From JACQID01 sp035290885 (GTDB lineage: Archaea > Aenigmatarchaeota > Aenigmatarchaeia > GW2011-AR5), in the NCBI GenBank assembly GCA_035290885.1, contig DATDTL010000083.1, forward strand, positions 1-14,364: a stretch of DNA of 14,364 nucleotides. The letters are read 5' to 3'. The notes beneath the pieces were generated by a model, which made no database searches, was not told where the DNA came from, and was given only the letters and a program-made list of their open reading frames with translations. Position numbers and translations under genes: made by a program. This document shows, in pieces, positions 6,638-12,576 of this stretch (the stretch's first letter is position 1; every line of letters begins with the position of its first letter).

Positions 6638-8722
6638 ATGATATTGGAAGCGGCGGCGTGGCTTTTCGCCATAGAGATATTGGGTTTCATTTCTTTTCCG
6701 GTCGTGACAAAAGCGCTCGGCTCACTGCCGGACAGGGGCTATGCGGCATCGAAAATCGCGGGAGTGATGATATTTTCATATGCAGTGTGGCTGTTTAGCC
6801 ATGCCGTAGGATACAACCATTATGCTATTCTGGCGGCGCTGGGGGTTCTTGCAGCGTCTTTTTTTGCCTTGTGGCCGGAGGCGAAAATCGCCCTGAAGGG
6901 ATCGGCGAAAACGGCTATCAAATACGAGGCTTTCTTCCTCACAGCGTTCGTCTTCTTCGTCCTTCTTCGGGCATCAATGACCCCGGATATAAATGGTCTG
7001 GAGAAATTCTCTGACATGTCGCGGATAACAGGCATACTCCAAAGCTCCTCCATGGCGCCGTCCGATCCGTGGCTGTCCGGCAATACCATGAATTATTATT
7101 ATTTCGGTCATTTCATGGTCGCGACTATGTCCAAGATCACAGGGATTCCGGCTGGCATCTCGTTCAATCTGGCGGTTGCATCATTATACGCCCTGCTCGC
7201 GCTTGGAGTTTTTTCTATAATCTTCAATTCCTTCGGTAACTGGCGTTATGCCATCATAGGAGTCTTTGTTGTGGTATTCATGTCCAATGGGTTCGGGGCA
7301 GTGCAGGCCGCGACTTTCGCATATCCTTACATCGTTCCAATTTTGTCTTCCGGTCTCAATCTGGATTATCCGCTCACATGCTGTTCGGCCGGCGGATCGT
7401 TCACGGACAAGCTCCTGCATATGTCGGCTTGGCCAAGCACCCGCGTCGTTCCTTTCACGATAAACGAGTTCCCCTATGCCAATTTCCTTTTCAAGGAGCT
7501 GCATCCCCATGCAATGGCGCTCCCGTTCCAGATACTCGCGGTGATACTGTGCACCGAAATAATCCTTGCAGGCAAAAGAAGAATCCCGTTTTCTCTTATT
7601 GTGCTGGCATCTCTTGTTCTCGCAGGGCTTTTCATGACGAACACGTGGGATTATCCCGCGTACGCCGCGCTCCTATGCGGCTGCATAATGATTGCCGGAA
7701 GGAACGAGTTGGTGAAGTCCGCCAAGTCCTGTGCATTGGTTGTTTCGCTATCCGCGTTCATGGCGCTTCCGTATATACTCACGGTTCACAGTTCCGCTCC
7801 TACGGGATTCACGATGGATTCCACCAGCGCAATACATTTCCTCGTGTTGTTTCCTGTTTTTATCGTTGTAATCGCGGTTTTTTACGCAAAACGTCACGGC
7901 CTGCGCAAACTCGCGCCATCTGTCATTGCGGCGCTGCTGATTTATGCGATTTCCGGCAAGGGCGTTGTTATTTTTGCAATACCCCTCATATATTCCGGTT
8001 TCCTTTGCTTGAAAGATAAACGTCCGCTCCCGCATATTCTTGTGGCGCTCGGCTCGCTGATAGCACTGGCTCCGGAATTCGTGTTCATAGACGGGCGCTA
8101 CAACATGATCTTCAAGTTTTACTATCACGTGTGGATTATGTGGGGGATAGCTTCGGCTTTGCTGATTCCGGAGATTCTTCAGGGTGTTGCCGGACGGGAG
8201 AAGCTTCTCATAAAAGCTGGGATTGCGGTTCTTGTGGTGTCATGCTCAATACTGACGGTATTCGGGACTTACGCCGCGATTTTAGAGTCGCATGGGATGT
8301 CTTTGGACGGCACTGCTTTCATGAAGACGTTGTATCCGTTTGATTATTCTGTCATATCTTATCTTGAAAATAAAGCGAACCCCGATGATGTGATACTGGA
8401 GGCTACTGGCAGGGCATATACATCCGATTCCGTTGTATCAACATTCACGGGACTCAGCAGCGTTATCGGATGGCAAAGCCATGAGTTTTTATGGAACAGG
8501 AAAGACATGTCGGAGCGGGCGGTGGACGTTGATTCTATATATGCGTCGCCTTCATCGTCATTGACCAAAGTACTGCTGGGGAAATACGGGGTAAAATACA
8601 TAGTGGTCGGCGAAGTCGAAGCTGGTAGATACAACGCTGCACAGTTGCAGGAATTCCGGGATTCTAAGGAATACAGCATAATGTTATCGGAAGGGTCTTA
8701 TATGCTTCTCAAAGTTTTATGA
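6638..8722 (+). CDS. DUF2298 'YYY' polytopic membrane protein, GT-C-like
   Basis: This 694-residue protein carries many transmembrane helices through about residue 550, then a soluble C-terminal part. The first large outer loop has the family signature: GLEKFSDM (120-127, with E122 and D126), DPWLSG (143-148) and NYYYFGH (152-158). This is the triple-Tyr motif that names the Chlor_Arch_YYY domain. The C-terminal part keeps GWQSHEFLW (611-619) and KYGVKYIVVG (649-658). The family is uncharacterised. The layout, with acidic residues in the first outer loop, resembles polyprenyl-phosphate-sugar-dependent GT-C transferases, and the neighbouring sugar genes support such a role. The ATG at 6638 has only a weak AGGG ahead of it. 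The 3' end overlaps the opposite gene by 25 bases. Confidence 0.87.
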   Translation: MILEAAAWLFAIEILGFISFPVVTKALGSLPDRGYAASKIAGVMIFSYAVWLFSHAVGYNHYAILAALGVLAASFFALWPEAKIALKGSAKTAIKYEAFFLTAFVFFVLLRASMTPDINGLEKFSDMSRITGILQSSSMAPSDPWLSGNTMNYYYFGHFMVATMSKITGIPAGISFNLAVASLYALLALGVFSIIFNSFGNWRYAIIGVFVVVFMSNGFGAVQAATFAYPYIVPILSSGLNLDYPLTCCSAGGSFTDKLLHMSAWPSTRVVPFTINEFPYANFLFKELHPHAMALPFQILAVILCTEIILAGKRRIPFSLIVLASLVLAGLFMTNTWDYPAYAALLCGCIMIAGRNELVKSAKSCALVVSLSAFMALPYILTVHSSAPTGFTMDSTSAIHFLVLFPVFIVVIAVFYAKRHGLRKLAPSVIAALLIYAISGKGVVIFAIPLIYSGFLCLKDKRPLPHILVALGSLIALAPEFVFIDGRYNMIFKFYYHVWIMWGIASALLIPEILQGVAGREKLLIKAGIAVLVVSCSILTVFGTYAAILESHGMSLDGTAFMKTLYPFDYSVISYLENKANPDDVILEATGRAYTSDSVVSTFTGLSSVIGWQSHEFLWNRKDMSERAVDVDSIYASPSSSLTKVLLGKYGVKYIVVGEVEAGRYNAAQLQEFRDSKEYSIMLSEGSYMLLKVL

Positions 8723-10833
8723 AAGGCACAAGCCTTCCTTGCGAGTGGGGCTGATACGATGCATGCGCCAACTATTGTGACTGCGATTCCCGCCCAATCC
8801 GACGGCGTGTTGGCGTAATAGAGCCTGACAGTGTCTTGCTCCGGATACACAAGCATGAACGCAGGCGAGACCATGTACACCTTTGCCGCACCTTCCACGT
8901 GCCAGTTCGGGAAGTATGATATCTTGACAAGATGCGGCTTTCCTATGCAGTTTGTCGTGAACTTTATTTCCTCTTCATTTATCGTTTCGGATATCGTGCA
9001 GTTGTTTTCCATTTTTTGCCTTGGCAGGTCCGCCAAGCTTCGGGGCTCATGGAGCACGTTTTTGAATTTGCCTGCGTCCACGTCGTCCGATGCCCAGACC
9101 ATTGGCACGTCTATTGCTGTGCTGTTGAAGAACCATTTGTATGACAACTGCCTCCAGTTCTTTGTCACGGCCAATACCGGCTCGTAGTCCGGGACGGTGA
9201 CGTAATGGCCGTCGTTGTTCTTGAGTTCCCATACGTCAAACGCGTTGTTGGAATATACTTTTTCTGCGTCATTGCGTTTTGAAAGCACGTCTTTGACCTT
9301 CGCAGAAGAAACGAAGAAGTCCTTGACGTTGAACAGGGCGAGGTGCTTCATGCCCATGCCCATGTCAAACGTTGGACAGCCGTTGGTCAGCGGGCCGAAA
9401 ACGCAACTGCATTCATTGGAATACTCACAATGGGCGTCATAAATATAAGGGCCGTTTACCGCGGACTGAAAATGGGTGCCTTCAGTTATGGGACGCCCGG
9501 AGAATATGGGTATTGTTTCCGTGACTCTTGGGCTGCCCAGTCCGGAATCGTAAGGCTTGGGATCGTACTCAAACGCAACTCTTCCTACGCTCCGCTGGGA
9601 CAGGAATGCCATGGCATCCATATAGTCACGACCCAATGTTTTGGGTTCCATACCTTCATAATTCCATTTGGCCCAGCCGCCGATATAAGTTACGTTTTGC
9701 GACAGGAGAACCATGGCTATCACGGCCACTGCAAGAGTCCCGACGCATGCGGCGTTTTTGCCCGTTTTCAGGAGCGACAGAGCGGATGCAGGATAGAGTA
9801 TGACAGAGAGGTACATGAACGGGAGGAACTTCACGAGCTGGAGCTGGGAGAGGCCCGGTATTCCCAAGTTATTGAATATCGGAGTGAAGATGAACAGGGC
9901 AAAAGCCATGATTGCAACGAACGGCAGCAGAAGCATTTTCACGTCCCTCTTGATTATGGAACGGATCGCGAGAATCGCGGAGGCGGCGTAGAACAGCCAT
10001 AAAGGCTCCGGCAGAAGCATCTTGTAAAGCTCCTCCCCTACTGGAGGAAACCAGACGTGCTCCACCGTGTACTGCACCTTTGCCAGCATGGGAACTATCC
10101 AGAATGCGGCAAGCCCGAGCCCCAGCGCCACGGTCGCGAGCACGCGTTTCGCGTTTGGTTTTGAAAACAGGAAGAAAACGGTTGCGGCTACCGCGAATAT
10201 CGCCACTATGAAATGGCCGAGCGCCACGAGGAAAAGGACGAAAGCGGGCGGCAGGTAGCTTTTGTTGTGGGTGATGCTTCTGTAAACGAGACCCAAATAT
10301 ACGAGGCTCAGGGCAAAGGCAAGGCTGTAGCCGAATTCCCCGGCAAGGGTGGACGGTATGTTGCCGCCCCACATGGAATATATCAACTGCTGGGACACCC
10401 TTTCAATGAAGAGCATGTAAAGGCTCAACAGAGCTGCTATCTGCGGCACCGGGAACCTGAAATCCAGAAGCCTGAAGAACGCAAAGGCCGCCGGCGGCAA
10501 CAAGAGCGTGCCGAGAATCGTGGCAAGCTTGAAGGATATTTCCACTGGGATGACATAGCCAAGAATTCCGGCAATGAAGAACGCGAGAGGGAAATAAAAC
10601 TGGAACATGGGATAACCGAGGAACCAGTCCTGATTCCAGCCGGAAAGCTTCAAGTGCGGTATAAGATAATCTTTCATGTAATACGCGCCGTAGCTGTGGC
10701 CTACCATGTCGCCTCCGGTCACCGGCGAGGGCGAGAGGAGATATTGAAGAGGCACATAAGAGAGTATGAACCAGTATATCATGGCAAAGATTGCGGCCGT
10801 GACTAGGGCTTCTTTTGAGATTTTAAAATGCAT
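8698..10833 (-). CDS. large polytopic membrane protein with ectodomain, PF10131-like / GT-C-like
   Basis: From the ATG at 10833 this is 711 residues; a TTG 18 bases upstream is possible but overlaps the previous gene. It has about eleven hydrophobic helices to residue 380, then an ectodomain of roughly 300 residues and one final helix near 690. The first outer loop reads GGDMVGH (D42, H46) followed by GWNQDWFLGYPMFQFYFP. This matches the '6-pyruvoyl-tetrahydropterin synthase-related' membrane family PF10131, whose name is historical; the layout resembles GT-C glycosyltransferases. The ectodomain has a tight cysteine cluster (C469, C475, C477, C486) and several N-x-S/T sites. One base separates it from the PAP2 stop, so they form one operon. 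Function is inferred as sugar transfer at the outer face. Confidence 0.78.
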   Translation of the reverse strand: MHFKISKEALVTAAIFAMIYWFILSYVPLQYLLSPSPVTGGDMVGHSYGAYYMKDYLIPHLKLSGWNQDWFLGYPMFQFYFPLAFFIAGILGYVIPVEISFKLATILGTLLLPPAAFAFFRLLDFRFPVPQIAALLSLYMLFIERVSQQLIYSMWGGNIPSTLAGEFGYSLAFALSLVYLGLVYRSITHNKSYLPPAFVLFLVALGHFIVAIFAVAATVFFLFSKPNAKRVLATVALGLGLAAFWIVPMLAKVQYTVEHVWFPPVGEELYKMLLPEPLWLFYAASAILAIRSIIKRDVKMLLLPFVAIMAFALFIFTPIFNNLGIPGLSQLQLVKFLPFMYLSVILYPASALSLLKTGKNAACVGTLAVAVIAMVLLSQNVTYIGGWAKWNYEGMEPKTLGRDYMDAMAFLSQRSVGRVAFEYDPKPYDSGLGSPRVTETIPIFSGRPITEGTHFQSAVNGPYIYDAHCEYSNECSCVFGPLTNGCPTFDMGMGMKHLALFNVKDFFVSSAKVKDVLSKRNDAEKVYSNNAFDVWELKNNDGHYVTVPDYEPVLAVTKNWRQLSYKWFFNSTAIDVPMVWASDDVDAGKFKNVLHEPRSLADLPRQKMENNCTISETINEEEIKFTTNCIGKPHLVKISYFPNWHVEGAAKVYMVSPAFMLVYPEQDTVRLYYANTPSDWAGIAVTIVGACIVSAPLARKACAFHKTLRSI

Positions 10834-10834
10834 T

Positions 10835-11365
10835 TTATACCACGAACGCAAAATATCCTATTATGAATCCAAGGACTGCGCCTGCAGCCACGTCCGACGG
10901 ATAGTGCCTCTTCAGCGCGACGCGGCTCGCCGCCACGGTTGCCGCAAGCGCGAGTCCCATCAGGGATAGAACTGGCGCATGGCCGTAAAAGAAAGCCATG
11001 TAAAGCAGCCCGGCCCTTCCGGCGTGAACGCTGGGGAAAGAAGAGTTCTCAAGGCGCTCAAGCAGGCTCGGGAAGCGGCTCTTCCGAACGTCCGGCCTCT
11101 TCTTGAAGTAAAGAAGCTTGAGGGAATAAACTACTATGAACAGGGCGGCAAGGGCATAAAGCATTTTGAAGGCCAAAATGGCGTTGGTGAAGGCAAAATA
11201 TGCCGCTATTATGGCGTAGAACGGCAGCCCGCCGAGGACGCTGGTGTCGCTCACGAAGTTTTTATAGAGCGTCACTGCCGCAAACCGCAATCCTATCTTC
11301 ATGTCGCTCACGAATGCATCCGAACCGTTAACTTTCTCTCTCTGGCAGCGTGAATATCGCGCCAT
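10835..11365 (-). CDS. PAP2-superfamily lipid phosphatase
   Basis: The protein carries all three PAP2 signatures: K-x6-RP (KLLYFKKRPD), PSVHAGRA in place of the common PSGH, and SR-x5-H-x3-D (SRVALKRHYPSD). They are set among about five membrane helices, the form of membrane-bound phosphatases that remove phosphate from polyprenyl (pyro)phosphate or related lipids at the outer face. In this locus it could recycle the dolichyl carrier. The ATG at 11365 (176 residues) agrees with a TATA box at 11410-11401 and a short leader. An internal ATG at 11302 would drop a 21-residue polar start, and a TTG at 11371 is also possible. The gene reads straight into the PF10131-like gene with a one-base gap. 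Confidence 0.85.
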   Translation of the reverse strand: MARYSRCQREKVNGSDAFVSDMKIGLRFAAVTLYKNFVSDTSVLGGLPFYAIIAAYFAFTNAILAFKMLYALAALFIVVYSLKLLYFKKRPDVRKSRFPSLLERLENSSFPSVHAGRAGLLYMAFFYGHAPVLSLMGLALAATVAASRVALKRHYPSDVAAGAVLGFIIGYFAFVV

Positions 11366-11370
11366 GCCCA

Positions 11371-11410
11371 ATTAATGGCATTAATACATCGGCCGGCTTT
11401 GCTTTTAAAG
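11371..11410 (-). promoter_or_regulatory. PAP2 operon promoter with palindrome
   Basis: On the minus strand CTTTAAAAGC (11410-11401) is a TATA-like box. The expected transcription start near 11380 falls inside ATTAATG-G-CATTAAT (11371-11385), a perfect 15-bp palindrome that ends six bases ahead of the ATG at 11365. A repressor bound there would cover the start of transcription. There is no Shine-Dalgarno. Confidence 0.45.
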
Positions 11411-11438
11411 TGATTTTTTAGCCCGACATTTCTTGCAA

Positions 11439-11912
11439 TTAGGAATATTCCTTTTCAAGTTTGTCAATTAGCTCAGCATGGAGTTGTCCTTCCAATATAT
11501 CAGAAAGTTCGGTCATGTCAGTAAATCGTATTGTCCTACACCCCTCTTTTTTGATTATCCACTTTTTAATCATGGATGTCAGTTCTGGTTCGGAATCTGT
11601 GTTGCCTTCGAGACATAGAAAAAGCCTTTTTCTTATCTTGAATTTTTCAGATAGAAAATCAACTCCTTGCATGAATCCTATTTTCCATCCCACGCCGTCT
11701 TTGCTACCGTCTTTTGTCAAGAGGGCTACTATAATGTCCGAATCATGAATAAATTTGTTGAATGCTTCGTCCATGTATTTGTGTTGTTCTTCATCAAAAA
11801 TTTGTTCCATCAAAAACGTGCCAGAAAATTTTCTAACATGCTTTAATTCCCTGCACAAATCTTCCTTTTTCTTCCTTTCGATATCATTGTAATTTGAACC
11901 AAGAAGGAACAC
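11439..11912 (-). CDS. unrecognised alpha/beta protein, nucleoside deoxyribosyltransferase/TIR-like pattern
   Basis: I do not recognise this protein. From a GTG at 11912 it has 157 residues, charged and soluble. It opens with a hydrophobic strand VFLLGS, then two charged helices, then LMEQ, a helix, SDIIVALLTKDGSKDGVGWKIGFMQG (near residues 58-83), RLFLCLEG and a C-terminal helix. The order strand-LME-SDIIVALLT-GxGxxIGF recalls nucleoside 2-deoxyribosyltransferase and TIR-like folds, where a catalytic Glu usually sits in the G-x-x-E-IG motif. Here that place is Lys. The GTG cuts into the first strand. Another frame has ATG at 11962 followed by MDDDFELMQYPN, and one base change near 11925 would join them, so the 5' end may be frameshifted. 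It follows the winged-helix gene closely. Confidence 0.6.
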   Translation of the reverse strand: MFLLGSNYNDIERKKKEDLCRELKHVRKFSGTFLMEQIFDEEQHKYMDEAFNKFIHDSDIIVALLTKDGSKDGVGWKIGFMQGVDFLSEKFKIRKRLFLCLEGNTDSEPELTSMIKKWIIKKEGCRTIRFTDMTELSDILEGQLHAELIDKLEKEYS

Positions 11913-11976
11913 TTTAATCTTGTCACGTTTGGATATTGCATCAATTCAAAATCATCATCCATAAAATCAGCGAGTC

Positions 11977-12267
11977 CTATTCTTCTTTTTTTGCGTCCTT
12001 CTCCTTGGAAATAAGATATTTCAAGGCGTTTTTCCCAAGAGAAGTCGTTTCAAAATAACGTTGTATGTCGGAAGGATTATTTCGTAGTCTTTCCACTATC
12101 AAGCCAGCCTTCGCGAGTTTTTCAAGTCTTGCGGCAGTTTGGTTCCCGAACGTTTCTTCAATGTTTTGTAATCTCTCTCTTTTTTCAAGAAATATGAGTA
12201 AATTCTTGTCGAAATGATCAGATATAGAACTTAAAACTCTATTTTGGAAGTTTGTGATATAGTTCAT
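11977..12267 (-). CDS. small winged-helix DNA-binding protein
   Basis: This 96-residue protein has the arrangement of a winged helix: a helix (LLIFLEKRERLQNIEE), a turn and a recognition helix (NQTAARLEKLAKAGLIVERLR), then a wing and a C-terminal helix (TTSLGKNALKYLISKEK) typical of MarR/ArsR-like or archaeal HTH regulators. The opening segment, residues 1-20, is unassigned. It ends in a Lys/Glu-rich tail. The ATG at 12267 has a TATA box about 25 bases upstream, which implies a leaderless message. The neighbouring gene starts 14 bases (ATG 11962) or 64 bases (GTG 11912) later, so the two form an operon. The upstream spacer is full of repeats that could be its binding sites. The regulator class is tentative. 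Confidence 0.72.
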   Translation of the reverse strand: MNYITNFQNRVLSSISDHFDKNLLIFLEKRERLQNIEETFGNQTAARLEKLAKAGLIVERLRNNPSDIQRYFETTSLGKNALKYLISKEKDAKKEE

Positions 12268-12286
12268 ATGTATAATCTGTTCAGAG

Positions 12287-12296
12287 CTATATAAAG
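12287..12296 (-). promoter_or_regulatory. TATA box of the winged-helix operon
   Basis: CTTTATATAG on the minus strand lies about 25 bases ahead of the ATG at 12267, ideal for a leaderless archaeal transcript. No Shine-Dalgarno is present. Confidence 0.6.
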
Positions 12297-12311
12297 TGCA
12301 GAAGGAGTAAA

Positions 12312-12531
12312 ACTTTTAAACACATCTCCGACTTATTAAACAACGCCAACAGTTATAGAAGTATGAGACTATCGTCACTTTTCTTGCAACTTTCCTTGCA
12401 GAACGGACTTAACATGCAAAGCCACATCGCCTAGCTTTGTTTAATAAGTGGTTCCTCACGCCAACGGGTAGTGTTTCTGTGAACTTACATCACAACTGCT
12501 TGTGGTCTTAACGGACTTTTTAAACAAAGCC
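12312..12531. repeat. cluster of 17-bp iteron-like repeats
   Basis: A motif close to ACTTATTAAACAAAGCC recurs through the spacer between the divergent winged-helix and surface-protein genes. Plus-strand copies are at 12331-12347 and 12515-12531 (15 of 17 bases alike), with a degenerate one at 12407-12423. A minus-strand copy is at 12449-12433, and a shorter decayed one begins at 12312. The plus copy at 12331-12343 and the minus copy at 12437-12449 form a perfect 13-bp inverted repeat. They could be operators for the adjacent regulator, replication iterons or remains of a small element. Confidence 0.65.
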
Positions 12532-12540
12532 ACATCGCCT
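12402..12540 (+). repeat. 31-bp imperfect direct repeat
   Basis: Bases 12402-12432 and 12510-12540 share AACGGACTT, then six mostly different bases, then CAAAGCCACATCGCCT, for 26 of 31 identical. The starts are 108 bases apart. The repeat includes two of the iteron-like copies, so the conserved unit is longer than 17 bases in these cases. Confidence 0.7.
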
Positions 12541-12565
12541 GAAACCTTTTTATTGTAAGTTCACA
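12478..12565. repeat. 12-bp perfect inverted repeat near the surface-protein promoter
   Basis: TGTGAACTTACA (12478-12489) and TGTAAGTTCACA (12554-12565) are exact reverse complements with 64 bases between. The downstream arm sits between the TATA box and the ATG of the surface-protein gene, where a bound protein would affect transcription. Confidence 0.6.
12546..12555 (+). promoter_or_regulatory. TATA element of the surface-protein gene
   Basis: CTTTTTATTG, preceded by the purine-rich GAAAC, lies about 27 bases ahead of the ATG at 12577. This suits a leaderless message; there is no Shine-Dalgarno. Confidence 0.5.
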
Positions 12566-12576
12566 ATACTCTTGCT

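Noticed and set aside
7378..8019. Open frame of 213 codons inside the YYY gene
   Set aside because: It is on the same strand in another frame, with Cys/Arg/His-rich random composition and no membrane segments, while the YYY frame carries the family motifs throughout.
11371..11371. TTG start for the PAP2 gene
   Set aside because: It adds only two residues, lies within the palindrome, and an ATG is available at 11365.
12402..12540. Possible CRISPR array
   Set aside because: Only two imperfect 31-bp units with a 77-base gap, plus inverted copies; not a regular repeat-spacer pattern. The Cas4-like gene is 8.5 kb away with no other cas gene.
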